Positions 56,723-64,000 of a stretch of 64,000 bases of DNA are shown piece after piece (positions within the stretch are counted from its first letter, which is position 1; each line of letters starts with the position of its first letter). The stretch lies in the NCBI GenBank assembly GCA_028278675.1, contig JAQAJJ010000001.1, positions 62,001 through 126,000 of the forward strand, read 5' to 3'. The notes beneath the pieces are model-generated. The model was given only the letters and a program-made list of their open reading frames with translations. It did not search any database and was not told the origin of the DNA. The DNA is from Candidatus Azophilus lithoversatilis (GTDB lineage: Bacteria > Pseudomonadota > Gammaproteobacteria > Pseudomonadales > Azotimanducaceae). The position numbers and the translations under genes are program-made.

Positions 56723-57637
56723 ATGAGCAACGTGGAATTCGGCATCGGCCTGCGTCGTTTGGACAACGTGGCCGCGGACGCACGGGAAGCGGAGGCCTTG
56801 GGCTACGAATACGTCTGCACCGGCGAACACGTGTTTTTCCACGGCCCGGTGGGCAACGGCTTGATCTCCCTGGCTGCCGCCGCGGGGGCCACCGAGCGCA
56901 TCAGGCTGATGTCCACCATCACCCTGGCACCGCTCTATCCAGCGGCGCTGCTGGCCAAGCAAGTGGCGTCCTTGGATCAGGTCTCCGGTGGCCGCTTCAG
57001 CTTGGGCGTTGGCGTCGGCGGCGAGTTCCCCAAGGAGTTTGAAGCCTGCGGTGTGCCGGTGGATGAACGTGGCGCCCGCACCGATGAAAGCCTCGACATC
57101 CTGGGTCGCCTTTGCCGAGAGGACAACCTGCACTACGAGGGCCGTTTCAACACCTTGAGCGGGGTCACCTTGGGGCCGAAGCCGGTGCAAGAGCCGCATC
57201 CGCCCATCTGGGTATCGGGCCGTAGCGAAGCCGCCATGCGCCGCTGCGCCCGCTTCGGCACCGGGTGGCTGCCGTACATGTACACGCCGGAGAAGCTCGC
57301 GGAAAGCGTTGAGCGCATCAAGCGCCTTTCAACGTCTTGGGAACGGCCGGCGCCAGTCAAGCCAGGGCTGTTCATCTTTTTCGCCGTGCACGAGGACCGG
57401 GAAACCGGCATCAGGATGGCCGTGGAGCGGCTTTCATTGCAGTACAATCAAGACTTCTCGGCGTTGGTGGGCAAGTACGCCTTGGCGGGCAATCCCGACG
57501 ACGTCGTGGCGCGGCTTCGGGAGTACATTGACGCCGGAGCCCGCACCATCATGCTCAATTCCGCCTGCTCGGCCGACTATGTGGCCGAGAATGAGCGCCT
57601 GCTGGCGAAGGCGGTGATGCCGACCCTGCGCGGCTGA
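56723..57637 (+). CDS. LLM-class flavin/F420-dependent oxidoreductase (2)
   Basis: A 304-aa luciferase-like protein: MSNVEFGIGLRRLDNVAADAREAEALGYEYVCTGEHV, then LAAAAGATERIRLMSTITLAPLYPAALLAKQVASLDQVSGGRF and GVGGEFPKEFEACG. These are the TIGR03619-like F420-type pattern, though FMN cannot be excluded. AAGGAG lies 8 nt before the ATG. Substrate unknown. Confidence 0.88.
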   Translation: MSNVEFGIGLRRLDNVAADAREAEALGYEYVCTGEHVFFHGPVGNGLISLAAAAGATERIRLMSTITLAPLYPAALLAKQVASLDQVSGGRFSLGVGVGGEFPKEFEACGVPVDERGARTDESLDILGRLCREDNLHYEGRFNTLSGVTLGPKPVQEPHPPIWVSGRSEAAMRRCARFGTGWLPYMYTPEKLAESVERIKRLSTSWERPAPVKPGLFIFFAVHEDRETGIRMAVERLSLQYNQDFSALVGKYALAGNPDDVVARLREYIDAGARTIMLNSACSADYVAENERLLAKAVMPTLRG

Positions 57638-57665
57638 CTGCGGGGCTGGCTGAACGGGCGAGCTT

Positions 57666-57854
57666 TTAGTTTTTCTTGCTTTTGCTAATCACGATGTGGC
57701 GGGTGCCCCCCTGGGCGCGCCACCCGCTTACGCCAGCGGGTATTTTCTGGATTTTCTTGCCTGCCGCCAAAAACGCCTGGACATCTTCGGCGATGGTCTC
57801 ACGCGCGTTCGTGGAGGAAAGAACCTGTTGTCGTTTTGCCTTTCTTTTGGCCAT
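57666..57854 (-). CDS. Small basic protein, SutA-like
   Basis: A 62-aa protein: MAKRKAKRQQVLSSTNARET, then IAEDVQAFLAAGKKIQKIPAGVSGWRAQGG. The FLAxGxKIQxI stretch resembles the RNA-polymerase-binding part of the Pseudomonas slow-growth regulator SutA and related short gammaproteobacterial proteins. The N-terminus is Lys/Arg-rich rather than acidic. No clear ribosome site precedes ATG 57854. Tentative. Confidence 0.5.
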   Translation of the reverse strand: MAKRKAKRQQVLSSTNARETIAEDVQAFLAAGKKIQKIPAGVSGWRAQGGTRHIVISKSKKN

Positions 57855-58152
57855 GTTGGAACCAACGGTTGGGAATTCTGTCGAGACCTTGCGCGGCAGG
57901 TGACCTTTGCGAATGATGGTGCGCCGGCGAAGGTTCGGATGATGCGATTGCGGGCATTGTCTGTTCGGCCTCCTGCGGAGCGCTGGTTTCGTTGTCCAGT
58001 CCACCGCCTTGCCGCGGCCCGCGATGGGTCTTGAACTTTCGTAGTGGAAGGCGAAAAGGAACCACCCTGCGAGGTCCATCGTCGAAAACAACGAAATTTG
58101 AAGCCGAAGGGACCGAAATGGATAGCCAGTCGTCTAGTCCGATGCTAACAGA
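57855..58152. other. Intergenic region, no gene recognised
   Basis: About 300 nt between the small protein and the MFS gene. ORFs on both strands lack recognisable features. CCAAC-G-GTTGG lies just before the small gene's start. Confidence 0.4.
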
Positions 58153-59598
58153 GTGTGCGGCGAAATCCAACCGCTCGCTGGTATGCGTGCCCTTGGTGTG
58201 TGTGTTGGCACCGAGAAAATCGCTATCCCCGCCCTCCCAAATCCGCCAAAATTCGCCGCCCTCAACGAACTGGCCGCGCCGAAGACAGCCCGATACGCCG
58301 TGGCCCGCACCCTGCTGATCGGCGTAGCCCTAATTGCCCTTTGCGGGGGCATGCAGGGCACCCTGCTCGGGGTTCGCGCGTCGCTTGAAGGGTTTTCGCT
58401 GGATGCCATCGGCCTCATCATGTCGGCCTACTACGCCGGATTTCTGCTCGGCGCTTGGCTCACGCCACTGTCGGTGGGGCAGGTGGGCCACATTCGGGTG
58501 TTCGCGGCTTTGTCGTCAATGGCGTCGGTGACCATCCTGCTGCATGCCACCTTTGTCGAGCCGGCTTGGTGGTATCTGTTTCGGCTGCTTAGCGGGTTCT
58601 GCTTTTCGGGGCTGTACTTGGTGGCGGAAAGCTGGCTCAACGCGGTGTCCTCGAACGAAAACCGGGGCCGCTATCTAGCCGCCTACATGTTCACTGTCGC
58701 CTTAGGGTTCATTGCCGGACAGGCGTTGGTCATCCTTTGGCCACCGAGCGGCTTTGAACCCATCATTCTGGCGTCGGTGATTTTGTCGGTGGCGATGATT
58801 CCGGTGCTGTTGAGTTCCATCGCCGCGCCGCCCATCGAGTTTTCGGAGCACCTGCACTTGACCCGCTTCATCCGCGCTACGCCCTTGGGGGCGGTTGCGG
58901 TTTTGGTTCAGGGGATGACCTTGGGCGCAATCATGTGGCTGACGGCGGTGCTTGGCCGGGAGCTGGGCTATTCGCTCACCGCCAGTTCCTTCCTTGTGGG
59001 CACGTTGATGGCAGGTGGCTTGGCGGTGTTGATCCCCATCGGCCGGCTTTCGGATGTTCAGGACCGGCGCCACACGCTGCTGTTGTTGGCCAGTGCCGCG
59101 GTGGTCGCGGCGTTTTTCGTGCCCGCCGCAGCAGCCTTCGGCAACTTCTGGCTGCTCGCCGTCACGCTGTTCCTGGTCGGTGGCGCGGTGCCGCCGATGT
59201 ACTCGGTGTCCATCTCCATGATCAACGATCAACTGAGCAGCCACCAGATTCTCTCGGCCAGCAGCGGCATTATCCTGATCAACGGGGTCGGCGGTCTGCT
59301 CGGGCCGCTGCTTGGCGCCCGCGCGATGAGCCTGTTTGGCTCGCCCAGCCTATATTACTTGGTGGCCGCATTGAATGCCCTCCTCATAGGCTTCACCCTG
59401 CACCGCATGCGGGTACGCCCGCCGGTCGCCTCCGACGTGTCATCGGAGTTGACCGCCGTGGTCATGCCCACTTCCCAAGTTGTGGTGGCGAACGCCATGG
59501 ATGAGGCGGATCCCGGGGATGGGCTGGCCCCCATCTTCGACCCCGCGCAAGGGTTGGGCGGCGAGGGCCGCGAAGAGCCACAACAGCCTTTCGAGTGA
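58153..59598 (+). CDS. MFS transporter
   Basis: A 481-aa (from GTG 58153) major facilitator with 12 predicted membrane helices, resembling YcaD-type transporters (GTLLGVRASLEGFSLDAIGLIMSAYYAGFLLGAWL; FCFSGLYLVAESWLNAVSSNENRGRYLAAYM; IGRLSDVQDRRH in the middle loop). The 50 residues before the first helix are atypical. GTG 58300 (MARTLLIGVALIAL) would remove them but lacks a ribosome site. The C-terminal 60 residues are acidic. Substrate unknown. Confidence 0.88.
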   Translation: MCGEIQPLAGMRALGVCVGTEKIAIPALPNPPKFAALNELAAPKTARYAVARTLLIGVALIALCGGMQGTLLGVRASLEGFSLDAIGLIMSAYYAGFLLGAWLTPLSVGQVGHIRVFAALSSMASVTILLHATFVEPAWWYLFRLLSGFCFSGLYLVAESWLNAVSSNENRGRYLAAYMFTVALGFIAGQALVILWPPSGFEPIILASVILSVAMIPVLLSSIAAPPIEFSEHLHLTRFIRATPLGAVAVLVQGMTLGAIMWLTAVLGRELGYSLTASSFLVGTLMAGGLAVLIPIGRLSDVQDRRHTLLLLASAAVVAAFFVPAAAAFGNFWLLAVTLFLVGGAVPPMYSVSISMINDQLSSHQILSASSGIILINGVGGLLGPLLGARAMSLFGSPSLYYLVAALNALLIGFTLHRMRVRPPVASDVSSELTAVVMPTSQVVVANAMDEADPGDGLAPIFDPAQGLGGEGREEPQQPFE

Positions 59599-60051
59599 GC
59601 TTCGGCCTTGTTGGCGCCACCTTGGCGTTGTAGATTGGCCAACGTTTTCAAGATGATGGAAGGAGACATCCGCCATGCGGTTCGGTGTTTTCGGCGAGCG
59701 AATTCGTTGCCGCCTCCGAGATCTATCCAGCTTTCGTCGCGGTGAAGCAGGAGCAGGGCTTCATGGCCTCCAGGTCAAGACTGGGACCCAGTCCCTTGGG
59801 ATTTGAGCACGCTGGCTGCCAGTTCCACTCGGACCGGATGCGGGATTTGCGGCGCGCCTGCTTTCGGGTGCGTAAAGTGCTCGAAGGGGTGGTTTACGAC
59901 ACCGTTGCTTTGGTTGGATGCGATTTCCGTTCCGGCAAGCCGGATGCTGGAATTCAACGACGCCACGATCCGTTTCTACGACAGTCGGGACGCGACGGAA
60001 ATGATGCGCTTCATGGCCGGCTGCTCGCTGGATGAGACGTTGCGCTTTGAA
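59599..60051. other. Undefined stretch with an orphan ribosome site and ATG
   Basis: AAGGAGACATCCGCC-ATG at about 59659-59676 looks like a genuine translation start (MRFGVFGERI), but the frame carries no recognisable protein and closes within about 130 nt. Other frames give fragments such as EFVAASEIYPAFVAVKQEQGF and MLEFNDATIRFYDSRDATEM that I cannot assign. Probably decayed coding sequence fused in front of the aldo/keto reductase. Confidence 0.4.
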
Positions 60052-61107
60052 TTGGAGGCGGCAAATTCGTCGCCTGGAGGCCCCCAAGGACAACTCGGCG
60101 CCAAGAGCGGGCTGCGGGTGTCGCGGCTCTGCCTTGGCACCATGAACTTTGGCGAACCCGGACGCGGCCATCAAGGCGACTGGACCCTAGGCATTGACGA
60201 TGCGCGGGCCATCTTCAAAGCGGCCATCGAGGCGGGGCTTTGCTACTTCGACTGCGCCGATGTGTACGGCATCGGTGCCAGCGAGAAGGTGGTGGGGGCG
60301 CTGCTGAAGGAACTGCTGCCGAGGCACGACTACGTTCTGGCCACCAAGGTCGCCATGCCGATGGGACGTGGGGCGAACAGCGGTGGGCTGTCGCGCAAGC
60401 ACATCATGGAAGGGGTGGATGCTTCGCTTAAGCGCCTTGGCCACGACACCATCGACCATCTGGTCATTCACCGCCATCCCCACGGCATTCCCGGCCAAGT
60501 TGAGACGCCCATTGAGGAGACCCTTGAGGCCCTGCATGACGTGGTCAAGGCCGGCAAGGCGCTCTATCTGGGCGCTTCATCGATGTTTGCCTGGCAGTTC
60601 GCGGAACTGCAGCTCACCGCCCGCCTGCACGGCTGGACCGAGTTCGTCTCCATGCAAAACCACTACAACCTCGTCTATCGGGAGGAGGAGCGGGAAATGA
60701 ATCCCTACTGCCTGCGCACCGGCGTGGCGCTCACGCCTTGGTCGCCCTTGGCGCGGGGGATCCTGACCGGCGCCTATCAGGGCGGCTTTGCCGGTGGCAG
60801 CACCAACCGCTCCCAAGGGCAGGACCGGGGCCGCACCGAGAGCCTCTACCGGGGCGAGCACGTTTTCGACGTGGCGGCCCGGGTGGTGGAGGTGGGGCAG
60901 AGAGCCGGCCTGCAGCCCGCCCAGGTGGCCGTGGCCTGGCTGCTCGCCCAACCGGGCGTGACCGCGCCCATCGTCGGCGTATCCCGCGTCGAGCAGATCG
61001 AGGCCCTCATCCAAGCCGCCGGCGCGCAACTCGCCCCCGAGGACATTGCCTATCTCGAAGCTCCCTACCGGCCGGTCGACAACCTGCTTTCGCTAGGCCA
61101 CTCCTGA
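60052..61107 (+). CDS. Aldo/keto reductase
   Basis: NADPH-dependent (beta/alpha)8 reductase, YghZ/AKR-like. Conserved start QLGAKSGLRVSRLCLGTMNFGEP, catalytic Tyr in FDCADVYGIGASEKVVG, Lys in VLATKVAM, His in HLVIHRHP, and cofactor-binding C-terminal GVSRVEQIEALIQAA. Family proteins begin a few residues before QLGAKSG, yet no ATG lies there. TTG 60052 is the nearest upstream start, otherwise ATG 60004 or 60013 gives an odd extension. The 5' end may be rearranged. Length from TTG 60052 is 351 aa. Confidence 0.85.
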   Translation: MEAANSSPGGPQGQLGAKSGLRVSRLCLGTMNFGEPGRGHQGDWTLGIDDARAIFKAAIEAGLCYFDCADVYGIGASEKVVGALLKELLPRHDYVLATKVAMPMGRGANSGGLSRKHIMEGVDASLKRLGHDTIDHLVIHRHPHGIPGQVETPIEETLEALHDVVKAGKALYLGASSMFAWQFAELQLTARLHGWTEFVSMQNHYNLVYREEEREMNPYCLRTGVALTPWSPLARGILTGAYQGGFAGGSTNRSQGQDRGRTESLYRGEHVFDVAARVVEVGQRAGLQPAQVAVAWLLAQPGVTAPIVGVSRVEQIEALIQAAGAQLAPEDIAYLEAPYRPVDNLLSLGHS

Positions 61108-61151
61108 ATTGGTAGTATCGCGCTCCGTTTTTGGATGTGGGTTGGTGGGCG

Positions 61152-61397
61152 TTGGCTACCGAGGCGCCGGAGTTTGATTGTTGCGTTGACGCGCTGGGGC
61201 TGCTGTGCCCGGAGCCGCTCATGATCGTGCGCAACCGGGTGCGGGAAATGGCGGCGGGGGAAGTGGTGCGCATCATCGCCACCGACCCATCCACGGAGCG
61301 GGACTTCACCAACTTCTGCCGCTTCATGGGCCATGCGCTCATTGAGCGGCGCATCGGCGACGGTCGATTCGAGTTTTGGATCAGGAAAGGCGGTTGA
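61152..61397 (+). CDS. tusA: Sulfur carrier protein TusA
   Basis: Small persulfide carrier for 2-thiouridine and molybdenum cofactor pathways. It is 81 aa from TTG 61152, the usual TusA length. VDALGLLCPEPLMIVRNRVREMAAGE carries the active Cys in CPEP, and it ends FWIRKGG like E. coli TusA. TTG 61131 and GTG 61137 are alternatives without ribosome sites. The stop overlaps the next gene (TTGA). Confidence 0.93.
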   Translation: MATEAPEFDCCVDALGLLCPEPLMIVRNRVREMAAGEVVRIIATDPSTERDFTNFCRFMGHALIERRIGDGRFEFWIRKGG

Positions 61398-61888
61398 GCG
61401 CGTTGTCCGTTGCCGCGGGCGATTATTACTTCGCCTACGGCAGCAACATGAATCCGGCGCGGGTGAGCGAACGTGGGCTGCGATTCACGGCGGTTCGCGG
61501 CGCTTGGGTGGAAAACCTGCGGCTGGTGTTCGACAAGGTGTCGCGCCTGCATCCGAATGCCGCCCACGCCAACGTCGTCTATGCGCGAGGCGAGCGGGTG
61601 GAAGGCGTTCTCTACCGGCTGGCGAGCGCCGATGAAATTCTGAAGATGGACCCGTTCGAGCGCGCACCTTGGAATTACGGGAGGGATGCGGTGCAGGTGC
61701 GCGCCGGGGACGATGTCCTCTGGGCTTGGACCTATTTCGCCAATCGCGCCGTGCGCCGTGAAGGATTGAATCCTCCAGCCGAGTACCTCGCCCACATGCT
61801 GGCGGGCCGCGACCATCTCTCGGCGGACTACTTCGAACGGCTGGCGCGCACGCCGGTTGCGGACCCCGCCAAGCCGCACGGTGGCTGA
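61394..61888 (+). CDS. Gamma-glutamylcyclotransferase-like protein
   Basis: A 164-aa GGCT-fold protein. YYFAYGSNMNPARVSERG is the YGSN substrate loop; the catalytic Glu is likely in KMDPFERAPWNYGRD. It forms 5-oxoproline from gamma-glutamyl peptides in characterised members. TTG 61394 overlaps the tusA stop and has AGGAAAGG upstream. It overlaps the next gene by 8 nt. Confidence 0.85.
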   Translation: MSALSVAAGDYYFAYGSNMNPARVSERGLRFTAVRGAWVENLRLVFDKVSRLHPNAAHANVVYARGERVEGVLYRLASADEILKMDPFERAPWNYGRDAVQVRAGDDVLWAWTYFANRAVRREGLNPPAEYLAHMLAGRDHLSADYFERLARTPVADPAKPHGG

Positions 61889-62972
61889 GCGCCTCGATTG
61901 TCTGGTCGTCGGGGCGGGCGCGGTGGGGCTTGCTGTGGCTCGCGAGCTGGCGCGGAAAGGCCGCGAAGTGGTGGTGGCTGAGCGCGCCGAAGTGATCGGC
62001 GGGGAGAGCAGTTCGCGCAACTCCGAGGTCATTCACGCTGGCATTTACTACCCCCAGGGTTCGCTCAAGGCGCATCTGTGCGTGGCGGGCAAGGCGCTGC
62101 TTTACGACTACTGCGCCTCCCGTCAGGTCGCCCATCGGCGCTGCGGCAAGATCATCGTTGCCAGCAGCGAAGCTCAGCTTGAGACGCTCGCAGGCTACTG
62201 CGCCTCGGCCTTGGCCAATGGCGTCGGAGCGCTTGAGTGGTTGGATGAGAACGCTGTGCGCGAACTGGAGCCGGAGGTCGCGGCGCTGGCCGGCGTGCAT
62301 TCGCCTTCGACCGGCATCATCGACTCCCACGGCTTCATGCAGAGCCTGTTGGGGGAGTTGGAGAGCCTGGGCGGAGCGCTGGCGCTGAACGCGGAGGTCA
62401 CCCGAATTCAACGCAACGGCCGCCGCTTGCGGGTCACCGCTGAAGGCTACGATCTGGATGTCCGCTGGGTGGTCAACAGCGCCGGTCTCGAGGCGCCTAT
62501 CGTCGCCCGGATGCTGACGCCGGATGCGCCTGCGGCCCACTACGCCCGAGGCCGCTACTACGCCTACAGCGGCCCCTCACCCTTCCACCGCCTAGTGTAT
62601 CCAGTGGCGGAGCCCGGCGGATTGGGCGTCCACGTCACTCTGGACCTCGGCGGTCAAGCCCGCTTCGGTCCGGACGTGTGCTGGATTGACCGCATTGACT
62701 ACAGCTTTGACGACAGCCAGCGGGAGGCCTTCATCGACGCCATCCGCCGCTACTATCCGGCCTTGAATGAGTCGAGGCTGCACCCAGGCTACACGGGCAT
62801 TCGCCCGAAGATCACCGCGCCCGGCACACCGGCGGCGGACTTCCGAATCGATGGCCCGGCCAAGCACGGTGTGCCGGGGCTGGTCAACCTGCTCGGCATC
62901 GAGTCGCCGGGGCTGACGGCAAGCCTGGCCATTGCCCAGGCCGTTGCTGCGATTGTCGAAGCGCAGTCCTAG
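61881..62972 (+). CDS. FAD-dependent oxidoreductase, L-2-hydroxyglutarate oxidase-like
   Basis: A 363-aa DAO-fold flavoenzyme: LDCLVVGAGAVGLAVARELARKGREVVVAE (FAD dinucleotide fold), SSSRNSEVIHAGIYYPQGSLKAHLCVAGKALLYDYC typical of LhgO/L2HGDH, and C-terminal HPGYTGIRPKITAPG and NLLGIESPGLTASLAIAQ. Oxidises L-2-hydroxyglutarate or a related hydroxyacid. GTG 61881 is chosen over the ORF start for the compact N-terminus. Confidence 0.9.
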   Translation: MAERLDCLVVGAGAVGLAVARELARKGREVVVAERAEVIGGESSSRNSEVIHAGIYYPQGSLKAHLCVAGKALLYDYCASRQVAHRRCGKIIVASSEAQLETLAGYCASALANGVGALEWLDENAVRELEPEVAALAGVHSPSTGIIDSHGFMQSLLGELESLGGALALNAEVTRIQRNGRRLRVTAEGYDLDVRWVVNSAGLEAPIVARMLTPDAPAAHYARGRYYAYSGPSPFHRLVYPVAEPGGLGVHVTLDLGGQARFGPDVCWIDRIDYSFDDSQREAFIDAIRRYYPALNESRLHPGYTGIRPKITAPGTPAADFRIDGPAKHGVPGLVNLLGIESPGLTASLAIAQAVAAIVEAQS

Positions 62973-62992
62973 GCTTGAGGCCGCTGGCCTAC

Positions 62993-64000
62993 TTACTGCC
63001 GGTAGTGGCTCAGGAAGTGCGCCAAACGCCCGATGGCCTCGCGCAGTTCATCCACATGGGGCAGAAAGACGATGCGGAAGTGATCGGGCTTTGGCCAGTT
63101 GAAGCCAGTGCCTTGGACGACCAAGAGCTTTTCCTGCTGCAGCAGATCGAGCGCGAAGCGCTCGTCGTCCGTGATGTTGAATCGCTCCGAGGCCAGCCGA
63201 GGGAAGAAGTAGAGCCCCCCTTGGGGCTTGACGCAGGAGAGCCCTTCGATTTCGTTCAAAAGCCGCCAACCGAGTTCCCGTTGTTCGAACAACCGGCCGC
63301 CGGGCTGCACCAGCTCGGTGATGGATTGGTAGCCGCCCAAGGCCGTCTGCACGGCATGTTGGGTGGGCACATTGGCGCACAGGCGCATCGACGCCAACAT
63401 GTTCAAGCCTTCGATGTAGTCGCCGGCGCGGTGCTTGGCGCCGCTGACCACCAGCCAGCCAGTGCGAAAGCCCGCGGCCCGGTAGGACTTCGACAGGCCG
63501 CTGAAGGTCAGCACCAATAGATCGTCGGCCAAGGTGGAGACGGGCACGTACTCGGCGTCCCCATAGATGACCTTGTCGTAGATCTCGTCCGCCATGAGCA
63601 CGAGGTCGTGGCGCTGGGCGATGGCCACCAACCCCTCCAGCGTTTCACGGCTGTACACGGCACCGGTTGGGTTGTTCGGGTTGATGATGACCAGCGCCTT
63701 GGTGCGCGGGGTGATCCTGGCCTCAAGGTCGGCCAGGTTCGGTGCCCAGCCGTCGTCCTCGTTGCACAGATAGTGGACCGGTGCTGCGTCACAGAGGTTC
63801 ACCGCCGCGGTCCAGAGCGGATAGTCGGGCGCCGGGATGAGCACTTCATCGCCGATTTCGAGCAGCCCCTGCAAGGCCAGCATGAGCAGCTCCGAGACGC
63901 CGTTGCCGATGATGACGTCATCTACCTCCACCCCGCTGACGCCCAACTGCTGGGTGTATTGCATGACGGCCTTGCGCGCCGAGTAGAGGCCCTTGGAGTC
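62993..64000 (-). CDS. Alanine-synthesising aminotransferase (AlaA-like), 5' end outside window
   Basis: PLP fold-type I class I/II aminotransferase, like E. coli AlaA/YfbQ. Visible: GNGVSELLMLALQGLLEIGDEVLIPAPDYPLWTAAV, NPNNPTGAVYS, ADEIYDKVIYGD, the PLP Lys in TFSGLSKSYRAAGFRTGWL, and the C-terminal FRIVFLPHVDEL. The frame runs off the window end (SKGLYSARKAV precedes MQYTQQLG), so the apparent ATG at 63964 is internal. It probably makes alanine from pyruvate and glutamate. Confidence 0.92.
   Translation of the reverse strand, partial: DSKGLYSARKAVMQYTQQLGVSGVEVDDVIIGNGVSELLMLALQGLLEIGDEVLIPAPDYPLWTAAVNLCDAAPVHYLCNEDDGWAPNLADLEARITPRTKALVIINPNNPTGAVYSRETLEGLVAIAQRHDLVLMADEIYDKVIYGDAEYVPVSTLADDLLVLTFSGLSKSYRAAGFRTGWLVVSGAKHRAGDYIEGLNMLASMRLCANVPTQHAVQTALGGYQSITELVQPGGRLFEQRELGWRLLNEIEGLSCVKPQGGLYFFPRLASERFNITDDERFALDLLQQEKLLVVQGTGFNWPKPDHFRIVFLPHVDELREAIGRLAHFLSHYRQ

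Overview
This is a visibly GC-rich chromosomal window from a Gram-negative bacterium. It encodes lipid A enzymes, an OmpH/Skp chaperone, a complete Tol-Pal system and several lipoproteins. Gene order points to Gammaproteobacteria: fmdB-aspS-yebC-ruvCAB-tolQRAB-pal-cpoB-queE-queC followed by tRNA-Lys is the Pseudomonas-like arrangement, and corB-ypjD-ffh-rpsP-rimM-trmD-rplS-xerD is also conserved there. The genus cannot be read from the sequence. The mix of LLM monooxygenases, CaiB-type CoA transferases, P450, MFS and pseudogenes would suit an uncultured marine or host-associated lineage, but that is inference.

Layout. 0-3.4 kb: a minus-strand, translationally coupled trio (VOC protein, cytochrome P450, M28/PA-domain lipoprotein). 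3.4-3.9 kb: a decayed TonB-receptor 5' end and a Nif11-like small protein. 3.9-6.8 kb: ompH-lpxD-fabZ-lpxA (minus strand, without bamA or lpxB alongside). 7-14.5 kb: guaB-guaA-tadA-purL. 14.5-15.6 kb: a REP-associated (RAYT/Y1) transposase. 15.9-17.8 kb: leuA behind an apparent leucine-rich leader peptide. 17.8-26.8 kb: corB and ypjD (minus), a repeat array, ffh, a DUF4153-like membrane protein (minus), the rpsP operon and xerD. 27.2-38.9 kb: fmdB, aspS, yebC, ruvCAB, tolQRAB, pal, cpoB, queE, queC. 38.9-40.3 kb: a secreted protein and tRNA-Lys(UUU) on the minus strand.

The right third (40-64 kb) is accessory and catabolic: fatty acid desaturase, NhaC antiporter, two CaiB/BaiF CoA transferases, enoyl-CoA hydratase, two LLM flavin oxidoreductases, an alpha/beta hydrolase, two DsbA-like isomerases, an HMG-CoA-synthase-like enzyme, M19 dipeptidase, PdxH, MFS transporter, aldo/keto reductase, TusA, gamma-glutamylcyclotransferase, an LhgO-like oxidase and a truncated AlaA-type aminotransferase. 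At least three gene remnants (SDR, GST, FAD monooxygenase) lie between these genes, so this part is turning over.

The most notable non-genic signals are: (1) a leucine-rich leader ORF with mutually exclusive hairpins ahead of leuA; (2) a B-A-A-B-A composite repeat array upstream of ffh whose core resembles a motif beside the RAYT gene; (3) a 41-bp palindromic REP-like unit in three direct copies plus an inverted partial copy, abutting the broken end of an SDR pseudogene; (4) recurrent AGTTGC-nnn-GCAACT hairpins, one of them where ybgC would normally lie. I found no clear, wholly new multi-gene defence or biosynthetic system. The start codons given are my choices from overlap, Shine-Dalgarno and family-length evidence. 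Many genes use GTG or TTG and overlap their upstream neighbour as GTGA, TTGA or ATGA.
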